From positions 1 to 44,178 of the forward strand of contig JAEUHU010000030.1 of the NCBI GenBank assembly GCA_016793305.1: a stretch of 44,178 bases of DNA, given 5' to 3'. Numbering within the stretch: the stretch's first letter is position 1; each line of letters begins with the position of its first letter. The translations under genes and the position numbers were made by a program. This document shows positions 16,522-24,322 of this stretch, piece after piece. This DNA comes from Planctomycetota bacterium. Lineage in GTDB: Bacteria; Planctomycetota; UBA1135; UBA2386. The notes under the pieces were generated by a model. The model was not told the origin of the DNA. It worked only from the letters and a program-made list of their open reading frames with translations, and made no database searches.

Positions 16522-16617
16522 TGCGTGCGCCCTCGCGCGGACCGTTCTTCCCGGGACGAGCGCCGTGGCCAGCCCCTGTCTGCGGTCCTCGAACTCCCTC
16601 CAGCAAGGCTTCTCCCC
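16522..16617 (+). promoter_or_regulatory. Leader shared by the tandem paralogues (first copy)
   Basis: The 96 bases before the ATG at 16618 align with 19049-19143 before the second paralogue: shared blocks include tgcgtgcgc, gcgcggaccg, gacgagcgccgtgg, cagcccctg and cggtcctcga. About four bases in five are identical. Conservation of non-coding sequence this close to the start suggests a promoter and untranslated leader retained after duplication. AAGG lies nine bases before the ATG. The remainder of the 16334-16617 gap shows no feature. Confidence 0.45.
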
Positions 16618-17805
16618 ATGCGCACCCTCCCTGCCATCCTGTTCTCGGCGGCACTCGCCGCCGGCCTCGCCAACCAGGCCTCTGCCCAACGGCTCGTCAG
16701 CTACGACCCGGCCACCGGCGCCATGGCCGAGTTGCAGCCGCCGACCGTGTTCCTGCCGGTACCGAACCCACCGTTGGTCATCTACCCGTCGATGCCGATC
16801 CTGCCGCCGCCACTCGCCGCCATGCCGGGTGATGCCACGTTCGACAACCGCGCCGGCGTGACCTGGTTCACCAACGGTGGTGTGCTCGCGGCCATGCCGA
16901 CCCCGACCTTCCCCCCGCTGGTCATGCCAGCGGTTCCGGTACTGCCGATTCCGGCTGCCGTGCTCGCCGCCATCGGCGGTCCGGTGTCGGGCATCGCGAT
17001 CGACCCCGCGGCGGGGATCATGTTCCTGGTCTCGGGCCCGGGCATCGTGATCGGTGTGGCGCCGATTCCGGGACTGCCCGTCATGGTCCCCCCCTTCCCG
17101 ATCGGGATGCTGATGGGGCCGATCAGCGGCCTCGAATGGGACGGCCTGACCGGCTCCCTCTGGGCAGTGGACGTCGGTGGCGTGGCGTACAACTTCCTGG
17201 TCGGAGGTGCGCCGCTGGCGCCGCCCCTGCCCCCCACGATGCTGATGCCTGCACCCGCGGGTGACATCGCCATCGACAAGCTCGCCACGATCAACCCGGC
17301 TGGCCTGCGGCCGCTGTACATCTCTTCGGGCCCGATCGTGTTCGACACGCACGACCCGGCAGCGATCCCGTTCCCGGCCGGCCCGATGGCCAACGGGCTC
17401 GCGTTCATGAACCACCCGGGCGCCACGCCGCCCGCCGGTGCTTGTGCCTGCCCGGGCTTCTTCACGCCCACCAACGTCACCTCGAGCGTGATGTCCTCGG
17501 GCAACGGCGCGTGGGGCATCGGCATGACCGGGATGCAGCCCTTCGGCCTCGCGATCTTCGGCTTCGACCCGGTCTTCAACCCGCTGTTCCCCACGATCAA
17601 CGGAGTCGGCTGTCCGTTCGGCCTGACCGCGCCAGGCATCGTGCTCGCCACCGCCGACGCGTTCGGCAACATCATGGCGCCGATCCCTCTGACGCTCGTG
17701 CCGATCGGGGCCGGGATCTACAACCAGAATGCGGCGGTATGCCCTGCCGACCCGCTCGGCTACGTGCTGACGCCGATGCAGTCGATTGTCGCGGGCGGCT
17801 TCTAG
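16618..17805 (+). CDS. Secreted proline-rich putative beta-propeller protein, paralogue A
   Basis: 395 residues with a clear signal peptide (MRTLPAILFSAALAAGLANQASAQ); the ATG at 16618 is supported by alignment with paralogue B and by the shared leader. The mature protein is rich in Pro, Gly, Ala and Met with many Pro-Pro pairs. Spaced motifs look like propeller blades: VSGIAIDPAAGIMFLV, ISGLEWDGLTGSLWAVD, GDIAIDKLATINPAGLRPLY and NGLAFMNHPG. Six cysteines are confined to the second half. No known family is recognised. It is nearly the same as the protein at 19144-20340, separated from it by an insertion sequence whose left terminal repeat begins at the base after this gene's TAG stop. Confidence 0.8.
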   Translation: MRTLPAILFSAALAAGLANQASAQRLVSYDPATGAMAELQPPTVFLPVPNPPLVIYPSMPILPPPLAAMPGDATFDNRAGVTWFTNGGVLAAMPTPTFPPLVMPAVPVLPIPAAVLAAIGGPVSGIAIDPAAGIMFLVSGPGIVIGVAPIPGLPVMVPPFPIGMLMGPISGLEWDGLTGSLWAVDVGGVAYNFLVGGAPLAPPLPPTMLMPAPAGDIAIDKLATINPAGLRPLYISSGPIVFDTHDPAAIPFPAGPMANGLAFMNHPGATPPAGACACPGFFTPTNVTSSVMSSGNGAWGIGMTGMQPFGLAIFGFDPVFNPLFPTINGVGCPFGLTAPGIVLATADAFGNIMAPIPLTLVPIGAGIYNQNAAVCPADPLGYVLTPMQSIVAGGF

Positions 17806-17824
17806 ACTGATCCCTTGCGTGTTG
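17806..17824 (+). repeat. IS left terminal inverted repeat
   Basis: actgatcccttgcgtgttg, the perfect reverse complement of 19026-19044. The same end, extended to 25 identical bases (17806-17830), recurs at 24323-24347 in the MITE. Confidence 0.9.
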
Positions 17825-17872
17825 GTGCGGCCTTCGTTCCCCGGGGTCGCGCAACCCTGATGCGGCCCCCCG

Positions 17873-18931
17873 TCACGCGGTGGTCGCCACCGACACGCCG
17901 ATGGAGCGCCGACCGTCCGGGCTCTGCGGATGGATGCTGCGCGGCCCCCAGTCCTGCCGCCAACCGAGTGTCTCGGCAACGGTCAGGTTGCGCGGCAGCA
18001 GCCCGAGTCGCACGCCGGGGCTGTGGGGCTCCTTGTCGCGACTGAAGCGCTTGCGCACGTAGTTCCGGTAGGCGAGGAACAGGTTCATGTGGCCGCGCAG
18101 GAACTCGCCCTTCTTCGTCACCAGCCACGACTGGCGGCGCAGGCGGCCGAGGTTGTCCCGGGTCATCGCCAGGGTCGTGTTGATCGGGAACAGCGGATTG
18201 CAGGTCGTCCGCGCCTGCTTGCTCGACGTCGTCAGGTGCACGACGCGCTTGCCGAACACCTCGTTCGCGATCGTCGCGTAGCTGCTCTTCTGGTCGGTCT
18301 CCAGCACCAGGTCGCTGCCGGCGATCCGACGATCGAGATCCTGCATCACCTTCAGCACGCACTCGCGGCTCTGGTCGGGCCGCAGCCCATGGAGCAGTTC
18401 TTCGCGATCCTGCCAAGCGCGGCGTTCGCTGCCCTGCGCGGCCAACCGGCGCGACGAGCCGACCTCGGTGGTGACCACGAACCAGTGCTCGCGCTCGATC
18501 AGCACCGGCATCGTCAGCGTGCGGATCGAGGCGTGCTCGTAGGTCTCTTCTTCGTCGAGTTGGTAGACGCGGCCAGCGGGCAGCCGGGCGCTCAGGTTCT
18601 CGTGCAGGAAGCCGGCGTGGCGAGCGAGCTTGCGCGCCTTCCGCTGCAGAGCCGAGACACCCATCTTGTGGTTGCGGGCCGACTGCCGGTAGCCGACTCC
18701 GGAGGTCAGCGCCTCGAACAGCTTCGGGTTGACCTCGGGCCGCCGATCGCCGCCGTCGACGCGGAAGGTCGGCTCCGAGAAGGTGTGGCGGCACGCTTTG
18801 CAGCGAAACCTCTGCTCGCGCTTCGTGCGGCCTTTCGGGTCGAAGTAGCCGTAGAAGGTGAAGAACCTGCGAGTCGGCTGCAGGTGGTTCGGACAGGGCT
18901 GGAACGGGCAGAACGGGGGCGTGAAGACCAT
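17873..18931 (-). CDS. IS1-like DDE transposase with N-terminal zinc ribbon
   Basis: 352 residues; the ATG at 18931 has GAGGAG six bases upstream. The N-terminal zinc ribbon has C8/C13 and C44-x2-C47 in RFRCKACRHTFSEPTF. A helix-turn-helix-like segment follows (ALTSGVGYRQSARNHKMGV, residues 75-92). The catalytic triad is proposed as D126 (YQLDEEETYE), D213 (VLETDQKSSY) and E276 (KKGEFLRGHMNLFLAYRNY). The spacing and the motif Asn-x3-Arg-x5-Arg-x2-Leu-x-Arg before the Glu resemble IS1-family InsB. Unlike classic IS1, everything is in one frame, with no programmed frameshift. The gene lies within 19-bp inverted repeats. All key residues are present, so the enzyme looks intact and could mobilise the MITE at 24323. 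The family assignment is by eye. Confidence 0.85.
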   Translation of the reverse strand: MVFTPPFCPFQPCPNHLQPTRRFFTFYGYFDPKGRTKREQRFRCKACRHTFSEPTFRVDGGDRRPEVNPKLFEALTSGVGYRQSARNHKMGVSALQRKARKLARHAGFLHENLSARLPAGRVYQLDEEETYEHASIRTLTMPVLIEREHWFVVTTEVGSSRRLAAQGSERRAWQDREELLHGLRPDQSRECVLKVMQDLDRRIAGSDLVLETDQKSSYATIANEVFGKRVVHLTTSSKQARTTCNPLFPINTTLAMTRDNLGRLRRQSWLVTKKGEFLRGHMNLFLAYRNYVRKRFSRDKEPHSPGVRLGLLPRNLTVAETLGWRQDWGPRSIHPQSPDGRRSIGVSVATTA

Positions 18932-19025
18932 GAGCTCTCCTCGCCTGCACCGACATGGTGCGAGGCGGGTGCTATGTGCCTCGTTCTGCTCAGCGGTCGC
19001 AGGAATCGCGAGAAATCTGCTGCGA

Positions 19026-19044
19026 CAACACGCAAGGGATCAGT
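19026..19044 (-). repeat. IS right terminal inverted repeat
   Basis: caacacgcaagggatcagt, the perfect reverse complement of 17806-17824. The region 18932-19025 between the transposase start and this repeat shows the ribosome binding site and presumably the transposase promoter, but no clear -35/-10 pair. Confidence 0.9.
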
Positions 19045-19048
19045 TTCC

Positions 19049-19143
19049 TGCGTGCGCATGGGCGCGGACCGCCCTTCCCGAGACGAGCGCCGTGGACAGC
19101 CCCTGCCCACGGTCCTCGAGCTCCCTCCACCAAGGCTTCCCCC
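19049..19143 (+). promoter_or_regulatory. Leader shared by the tandem paralogues (second copy)
   Basis: Aligns with 16522-16617 at about four bases in five. The homology begins only a few bases inside the right border of the insertion sequence (19044), so sequence upstream of it was either replaced by the insertion or never duplicated. It ends in the same C-rich stretch before the ATG, one base shorter than in copy one. Confidence 0.45.
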
Positions 19144-20340
19144 ATGCGCTCCTTCCCTGCCTTCCTGTTCTCGGCGGCAATCGCCGCCGGACTCGCCAAC
19201 CAGGCCTCCGCCCAACGGCTCGTCAGCTACGACCCGGTCACTGGCGCCATGGCCGAGCTGCAGCCGCCGATCGTCTTCTTGCCGGTTCCCAACCCGCCAC
19301 TGGCCGGTTACCCGTCGTTGCCGATCCTGCCGCCACCGATGGCTGCCATGGCCGGCGACGCGACCTTCGACAACCTGGCGGGTGTGACCTGGTTCACCAA
19401 CGGTGGGGTGCTTGCGGCCATGCCGACCCCGACCTTCCCGCCGTTGTTCCTGCCGCCGGCACCCGTGCTGCCGATCCCCCCAGCCGTGCTCGCGGCCATC
19501 GGTGGTCCCGTTTCGGGCATTGCGATCGATCCGGTTGGGGGCCCATTGGGCGTGATGTACCTGGTTTCGGCGCCGGGCATCGTGATCGGCGTGGCTCCCG
19601 TGCCTGGCCTGCCCGTCGTGGTGCCGCCGTTCCCGATCGGCCTTCTGACGGGACCGATCAGCGGCCTCGAATGGGATGGCATCACCGGCTCCCTCTGGGC
19701 CGTCGATGTCGGCGGCGTCGCCTACAACTTCCTGGTCGGCGGAGCTCCGATCGCCCCACCATTGCCGCCGGCATTCCCGATGGTCGCACCGGCGGGTGAC
19801 ATCGCCATCGACAAGGTCGCGACGATCAACCCGGCCGGCCTGCGGCCGCTCTACATCTCGACGGGCCCGATGGTGTTCGACACGCGCGACCCCACGGGCG
19901 TGCCGTTCCCGTCCGGCCCGATGGGCACCGGCCTCGCGTTCATGAACCACCCGGCCGCGACGCCGCCCGCTGGCGCTTGCGTCTGCCCGGCCTTCTTCAC
20001 GCCAACCAACTTCACCACCAGCGTGATGTCCTCGGGCAACGGCGCATGGGGCATCGGCATGACCGGGCTCGCCCCGTTCGGCCTCGCCATCTTCGGCTTC
20101 GATGCAGCGTTCGACCCGACGTTCCCCCTGATCAACGGGGTCGGCTGCCCGTTCGGGCTGTTCGCACCGGCCATCGTGCTGGCCACTGCGGACGCCACCG
20201 GCACGATCGTGGCCCCGATTCCACTGACCCTCGTGCCGATCGGCGCGGGGATCTACAACCAGAACGCTTCGGTGTGCCCCACCGACCCGCTCGGCTACGT
20301 GCTGACGCCGATGCAGTGGCTGGTCGCCGGCGGCTTCTGA
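19144..20340 (+). CDS. Secreted proline-rich putative beta-propeller protein, paralogue B
   Basis: 398 residues, signal peptide MRSFPAFLFSAAIAAGLANQASAQ, collinear with paralogue A over its whole length with roughly four residues in five identical by eye. Differences are mostly conservative and include a three-residue insertion (DPVGGPLGVMYLV versus DPAAGIMFLV). The blade-like motifs are conserved (ISGLEWDGITGSLWAVD, GDIAIDKVATINPAGLRPLY, GTGLAFMNHP), as are the six late cysteines and the C-terminus LGYVLTPMQWLVAGGF. Third-position differences are common, so the duplication is not very recent. It is convergent with the caspase-like gene on the minus strand. The function is unknown. Confidence 0.8.
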   Translation: MRSFPAFLFSAAIAAGLANQASAQRLVSYDPVTGAMAELQPPIVFLPVPNPPLAGYPSLPILPPPMAAMAGDATFDNLAGVTWFTNGGVLAAMPTPTFPPLFLPPAPVLPIPPAVLAAIGGPVSGIAIDPVGGPLGVMYLVSAPGIVIGVAPVPGLPVVVPPFPIGLLTGPISGLEWDGITGSLWAVDVGGVAYNFLVGGAPIAPPLPPAFPMVAPAGDIAIDKVATINPAGLRPLYISTGPMVFDTRDPTGVPFPSGPMGTGLAFMNHPAATPPAGACVCPAFFTPTNFTTSVMSSGNGAWGIGMTGLAPFGLAIFGFDAAFDPTFPLINGVGCPFGLFAPAIVLATADATGTIVAPIPLTLVPIGAGIYNQNASVCPTDPLGYVLTPMQWLVAGGF

Positions 20341-20347
20341 CCGCCGA

Positions 20348-20369
20348 TTCGCGCAGGTTTCGCGCAGGT
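20348..20369 (+). repeat. Two tandem copies of an 11-bp unit
   Basis: ttcgcgcaggt occurs at 20348-20358 and 20359-20369, followed by a partial third copy (tcgcg). It lies eight bases after the stop of paralogue B in a 175-base convergent gap. Too short to be an array; perhaps slippage or a protein-binding site. A small gctcg/cgagc hairpin follows near 20395. Confidence 0.4.
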
Positions 20370-20515
20370 TCGCGAGCTGACCCGCTGCGGTCCGCTCGCC
20401 GGACGAGCCTCTGGCAGGGGCTGAGAGAGGATCTTCTCGAAGCCTCTGCGCGGCTGCGAAGGCAGCCGCCGAACATGATCCAGAGAGCTCGTACCATGAT
20501 CACCTGTCGGCCAGC

Positions 20516-22111
20516 TCAGCTGCGCTGGCGCACTACGAACGTCGCCGTCGTCGCTTTGCCGTCCAACGCCGTACGCGCGGCCGTGGCCTTCAGGTGCAGG
20601 AAGCGCAGCCCGGCGAACCGCTCGACGACGCAAGCCACGACGACACCCGGGACCACTCTGCCCGCTGCGACGATCCGAACCTCGGCCAGAGGGGCCGGCT
20701 CAGAATCGCCCTCCGAGTCCGACAGGGGAACCCGCACCTGGATCTGATGGCCCCCTTGCCGGTCGTCGCCGTACATGTCCCACGCGGTGGCGTGGAAGCC
20801 CTCGACGCGCCGGACCTCGATCTCGAGGCCGCCGTCGCGGCCCTCGCGGACCACGACCGTCTCGCGCGGGTCCCGGGTCGCGGCGAACGGGCGCAGCGTC
20901 GGATCGCCGAACAACGCCCGGTTGCAACCACCGCCCTGCATGATCCGTTCGCCGGCCGCCACGAGTTCGCCGGCGACGAGGAGGTCGAGCTTCGGCAGCC
21001 CGCCGGCGGCGAGCACGACGTCGTCGTACGTCGACTTCAGGGCTTCCCCGAGCGAGGCCCCGTTGCGCAGTGCGAACTCCGTCTCACGCATGCCCGACAT
21101 GCCGTGGTTCGGTCCGACCGACGCGGCGAACGATGCCGCCCCCGCATCCAGCATCGCGAGCCCGAGGCTCTCGTCCGGCTGAAGCCGGTGCACCGTTCCC
21201 GGCTCGGCGCTGCCGAACGTCGAGACGATGTCGGCTTCGACGTAGACCCGGTGCGTGGCGCCGGCGTGGCACGTGCCGCTCCAGACCACGGCGCCGTCCA
21301 ACGCGAGTCGCCGGATGCGGTCGGCACCCAGACGCGGCATCTCACCGTTCGGATCGTGGCCCACCTTCTGCGGGTCGTACGGCCAGTGCTTCGTGCGGTC
21401 GAGGTTCCGCCGATCGCCGAACAGCCAGATCCCCTGGGGATCGCCGTTGCCGGACCACTCGACGACGGCGGCGCGGCCGAGCTCCGGCGCGAACCGGTCG
21501 AAGAACGCGAGCACGTCCTCATCGTGCTCCACGGTGCCTAGATAGACGGAGTCGCCCGTGAACCCGGCCGCCTTCTCCAGATCCGAACGGTGCCCGGCGT
21601 AGACGGCCGACTTCATGTTCGAAGCAACCGCGATCGAGTGCCAGACCTTCGACTTCGGTCCGTCGCGATGGAGCCTCTCGATGCGCTCCCACAACGCCTC
21701 CACCGCAGCCCCGTCGCGCGCCGTGATCCACCCGAACGAGGCGTCGACGAACGGGTCCGAGTCGAGCTGCATCAACGCCAGCAGCGTGCGGCGGTGCAGC
21801 ATCACGTCGAACTCGGCAGGCGGCACGACCAGCAGCACGTTCGTGGGCGCGCCCGCTTCGCGCAGGAGGCCGGCGAGCACGGCGCCGTCCTCGCCATTCC
21901 ATCGCAACACGGTCGCGCGGTGGAAGGTCGCCGCCCGCTTCGCGACCGCGGTGAACCCGCGCTGCTCGGCACGCGCGGAATCGACCACGACCTCCACGAC
22001 GACGACCGCCGTGGGCGCAGGAGCCTGCGCACGCGGACTCGGCAGCGCCACGCCGCTGCAGCCGAAGATCAGGATCCAGAGTCGTTGGAGGGTGCGAATG
22101 TCGATGGCCAT
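20516..22111 (-). CDS. Secreted caspase/gingipain-like fold protein, possibly inactive
   Basis: 531 residues from the ATG at 22111, with an N-terminal hydrophobic segment (LWILIFGCSGVALPSPRAQA) likely to be a signal peptide. The middle has the alternating strand/helix pattern of caspase-like folds. Strand plus loop AAVVEWSGNGDPQG (about 214-227) sits where caspase-like peptidases have their catalytic His in a Ser-Gly-His-Gly context; here the position is Asn222. The later strand AVVWSGTCHAGATH (about 274-287) carries Cys281 at the catalytic-Cys position. The preceding segment SFGWITARDGAAVEALWERI resembles C25 gingipain-type proteins. The C-terminal about 100 residues form a beta domain. I infer a pseudopeptidase or a variant active site. 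The assignment is from motif shape only; another alpha/beta fold is possible. Confidence 0.5.
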   Translation of the reverse strand: MAIDIRTLQRLWILIFGCSGVALPSPRAQAPAPTAVVVVEVVVDSARAEQRGFTAVAKRAATFHRATVLRWNGEDGAVLAGLLREAGAPTNVLLVVPPAEFDVMLHRRTLLALMQLDSDPFVDASFGWITARDGAAVEALWERIERLHRDGPKSKVWHSIAVASNMKSAVYAGHRSDLEKAAGFTGDSVYLGTVEHDEDVLAFFDRFAPELGRAAVVEWSGNGDPQGIWLFGDRRNLDRTKHWPYDPQKVGHDPNGEMPRLGADRIRRLALDGAVVWSGTCHAGATHRVYVEADIVSTFGSAEPGTVHRLQPDESLGLAMLDAGAASFAASVGPNHGMSGMRETEFALRNGASLGEALKSTYDDVVLAAGGLPKLDLLVAGELVAAGERIMQGGGCNRALFGDPTLRPFAATRDPRETVVVREGRDGGLEIEVRRVEGFHATAWDMYGDDRQGGHQIQVRVPLSDSEGDSEPAPLAEVRIVAAGRVVPGVVVACVVERFAGLRFLHLKATAARTALDGKATTATFVVRQRS

Positions 22112-22156
22112 GGCGAAGGGTGGTCGTCCTGCGGCCCCCGAGCACCAGGAGCCGGC

Positions 22157-22176
22157 CCGGGCATCTTCATGCCCGG
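22157..22176. promoter_or_regulatory. 20-bp perfect dyad in a divergent intergenic region
   Basis: ccgggcat (22157-22164), spacer cttc, atgcccgg (22169-22176). It lies in the 185-base gap between two divergent genes (starts at 22111 and 22297), where an operator controlling both would be expected. It could instead form a tight RNA hairpin in either leader. Confidence 0.4.
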
Positions 22177-22296
22177 ACCGACGACCGGCCAGCGCTGGCC
22201 CGATTCCAAGGACCAGCCGGATGCGGAGCCTCGCTGCCAGCGCGACGCTGCCGCCGCGATCCAGTCGTCTCCACGCCGGCGACGAAGAGCAGCCCC

Positions 22297-23286
22297 ATGC
22301 GATTCGCGTTGCCTTGGGCTCTCGGCGTGCCGATCGGCCTCGCCGGCATCGTCGGCAGCCTCGTACTGGCGGGTGGCCATCCGCAGCAGCTGCTGCAGAC
22401 CACGGCCCTGCTGCTCGTCGGTGGCACCGCGTTCGGCGGGCTGCTGCTGCTGCGGGGTGCGGGTCCGTTCGCGGCGTTCCTGCGCACGCTGCTGTTCGGC
22501 GCGCCCGACGACGCCTCTGCGCGCCAAGCACGGCTTGGCGACGTCGTGCTGTTCGAACGCCTGGCCCTGCTCGGTGGCTGCCTCGCCCTGTTCGTCGGCG
22601 GCACCACGGCGATCGCCGAGTTCGCGACCCCCGAGCACACCGGACCGGCGCTGGCGGTAGCCCTGTTCGGCCTCACCAGCGCCCTCCTGCTGCAGTTGCT
22701 TGTGGCATTGCCACTGAAGCAACACCTGCTGCCACCGATGGGGGCCGGCGCCAGACTGCCGTTGCGAGCGGTTTCGTCGCGCGTCCTGCACGCGCTCGGC
22801 ACCGCGGCGCTGCTGCTAGTCGGCGTGTCGTTCGCAACGAGCGGCGCTCGCCCCGGCACAGCGACGCTGTCCTTGCCGCTCCCGACCGTGATGCTGACGA
22901 TGGCGGCGATCGTGCCTTCGCTGCTCGCCGCACCGAAGGCGCTGCTGGCAGGTCCCGCCACGCGCACGCGCTGGGCGTACCTCGCCGACGGCCTGTGGGG
23001 CACCGGGGCACTCGCGGCCGCGACCGGCATCGCCCAGGTGTTCGCCGTGCTCGACCAACCACGGCTGCTGCCGCCGGGAGTCGCCGCCGCGTTCGCGAGC
23101 TTCGTGCTGCCGGCGGCGCTGGCGGCGCTGCTCACGCTGCGCAGCACGTTCGCCGACGACGACACGGCGACGACCGGGGGGGGCAAGCGCAGCCTCGGGT
23201 TCGGCTTCGCGATCCTGGTGCTCGGCGCACTCGCCGGCATGGTGCTGCTGGTGCTGCTGCTGCTCGGACGACTGACGGCCCCGTAA
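22297..23286 (+). CDS. Polytopic inner-membrane protein, unknown function
   Basis: 329 residues with about nine predicted transmembrane helices. The ATG at 22297 is chosen because it leads directly into the first helix (LPWALGVPIGLAGIVGSLVL) with GAAGAG about ten bases upstream. The first two helices and the motif TTALLLVGGTAFGGLLLL resemble the N-terminus of MotA/TolQ-type stator proteins. However, there are too many helices, and no motility or Tol genes are nearby, so I do not assign that function. The loop RTLLFGAPDDASARQARLGD is probably cytoplasmic. It is divergent from the caspase-like gene and 79 bases upstream of a lipoprotein gene on the same strand, possibly in one transcript. Confidence 0.7.
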   Translation: MRFALPWALGVPIGLAGIVGSLVLAGGHPQQLLQTTALLLVGGTAFGGLLLLRGAGPFAAFLRTLLFGAPDDASARQARLGDVVLFERLALLGGCLALFVGGTTAIAEFATPEHTGPALAVALFGLTSALLLQLLVALPLKQHLLPPMGAGARLPLRAVSSRVLHALGTAALLLVGVSFATSGARPGTATLSLPLPTVMLTMAAIVPSLLAAPKALLAGPATRTRWAYLADGLWGTGALAAATGIAQVFAVLDQPRLLPPGVAAAFASFVLPAALAALLTLRSTFADDDTATTGGGKRSLGFGFAILVLGALAGMVLLVLLLLGRLTAP

Positions 23287-23365
23287 CGACGCGCTCGCGC
23301 TCCGCGACGGTCCGGAGCCAGTCGGCAGCAGCGAGCCGGCCCGAGCTTCGGTAGAACAACGCACG

Positions 23366-24304
23366 ATGCAGCAGCGCGCTGTCCGCCGTCCGTTCTCGTC
23401 GCCGCGCACGGGCCTCGCGGCAGGGCCCCTGGCCCTCGCCTTGACCGGTTGCACAGCGCCGGCCCCGCCAGTGGCGATCCCGTTCACGTGCACCGCCGCG
23501 GACCACGTGATGGTCCGTGCCACGCTGAACGGACGTGATCCCGTCGACCTGATGTTCCACACCGCGATCGACTCGGTGTCGCTGACCAAGGCGGCGATCG
23601 CGCGGCTCACCACGTTCGCGCCCGACGGTTCGATCGACGTGCGCAGCTGGGGAGGCACGGCGGCCGCCCGGCACAGCCGCGGCAACACGCTGCAGATCGG
23701 GCCGCTGACCTTCTGCGATCTGGAACTGACCGAGAGCGAGCTGTCGGGGCCCGGCTCCGACGGCAAGTTCGGACCGAACCTGTTCGCGGGCCAGTTCGTC
23801 GAACTCGACTTCGACCGGAGCGAGCTGCGCCTCCACGCGACGCTGCCGCCACACGCCGCACAGTTCGAGTGCCTCGAGCTCGAGGTCCAGAACGGCATGC
23901 TGTTCGTGGTCGGCGAGGCCAGAGTCGGCGAACGCACCGCTCGCCCGTCGTTCCTGCTGCACACCGGCTTCGGCGGGGCCGCCCTGCTCGACGAGCAGCT
24001 CGTGCGCGAGCACGGCTTGCCGACCGCACCCGACCCCACCGCGCCGACCCTGCGGGATTCGTACGGCAACCCCGTGCCCACGCAGCGCCTGCAGCGGACC
24101 TGCTTGCGGCTCGGCACCCTCGTGTTCGACGGCGTGCCGGCGGCCGTGTTCGGCGGGCAGCTCGGCGGCCGACGGACCAGCGTGCTCGGCGGCACGGTGC
24201 TGACCCGGATGAACCTGATCCTCAGCGCCGACCGCCGCCGGCTCTACGTGCGCCCGAACGCCCGCTTCGCGGCGCCGTGGCCAGCGCCGCAACGTTCCTC
24301 GTGA
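23366..24304 (+). CDS. Lipoprotein with two-lobed aspartyl-protease-like fold, both catalytic Asp replaced by His
   Basis: 312 residues; the N-terminus ends in a lipobox (LALTGC, Cys29), so it is probably a membrane-anchored lipoprotein. The body has two lobes laid out like clan AA (retropepsin-like) bacterial aspartyl proteases. Lobe 1 has DPVDLMFHTAIDSVSLTKAA, where the family has hydrophobic-Asp-Thr-Gly; here it is His65-Thr66-Ala67. Lobe 2 has SFLLHTGFGGAALLDEQLV, again His199-Thr200-Gly201. The strand GPNLFAGQFVELDFDRSELR before lobe 2 and LGGTVLTRMNLILSADRRRL at the end also fit the family. With both Asp missing it should not be a conventional aspartyl protease. It ends 18 bases before a MITE. 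Confidence 0.65.
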   Translation: MQQRAVRRPFSSPRTGLAAGPLALALTGCTAPAPPVAIPFTCTAADHVMVRATLNGRDPVDLMFHTAIDSVSLTKAAIARLTTFAPDGSIDVRSWGGTAAARHSRGNTLQIGPLTFCDLELTESELSGPGSDGKFGPNLFAGQFVELDFDRSELRLHATLPPHAAQFECLELEVQNGMLFVVGEARVGERTARPSFLLHTGFGGAALLDEQLVREHGLPTAPDPTAPTLRDSYGNPVPTQRLQRTCLRLGTLVFDGVPAAVFGGQLGGRRTSVLGGTVLTRMNLILSADRRRLYVRPNARFAAPWPAPQRSS

Positions 24305-24322
24305 GGCGCACAGGCCGACCAG

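Larger units (their letters stand above)
17806..19044. mobile_element. IS1-like insertion sequence (1,239 bp)
   Basis: Terminal inverted repeats of 19 perfect base pairs bound a single transposase gene on the minus strand (17873-18931). The left end begins actgatcccttgcgtgttg and the right end is its exact reverse complement; the next inner seven bases match at five positions. No convincing 8-9 bp target duplication is seen. The left terminus starts at the base after the stop codon of paralogue A. The right terminus abuts the point where homology to the paralogue leader resumes, so the element sits inside a tandem duplication. A 115-bp derivative lies at 24323-24437. Confidence 0.88.

Noticed and set aside
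17800..19055. Target-site duplication flanking the IS1-like element
   Set aside because: Left flank (cggcttctag) and right flank (ttcctgcgtg) share no 8-9 bp direct repeat, and neither do the MITE flanks. Loss after recombination is possible but cannot be shown.
17806..20340. Composite transposon carrying the second paralogue
   Set aside because: Only one IS copy is present, and the MITE at 24323 lies beyond several unrelated genes on both strands; the simpler reading is one insertion inside a tandem duplication.
20348..20369. Start of a CRISPR or satellite array
   Set aside because: Only two full copies of an 11-bp unit without spacers; no cas genes in the window.
22297..23286. Flagellar stator MotA
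   Set aside because: About nine membrane helices rather than four and no motB or flagellar genes; the resemblance is limited to the first two helices.
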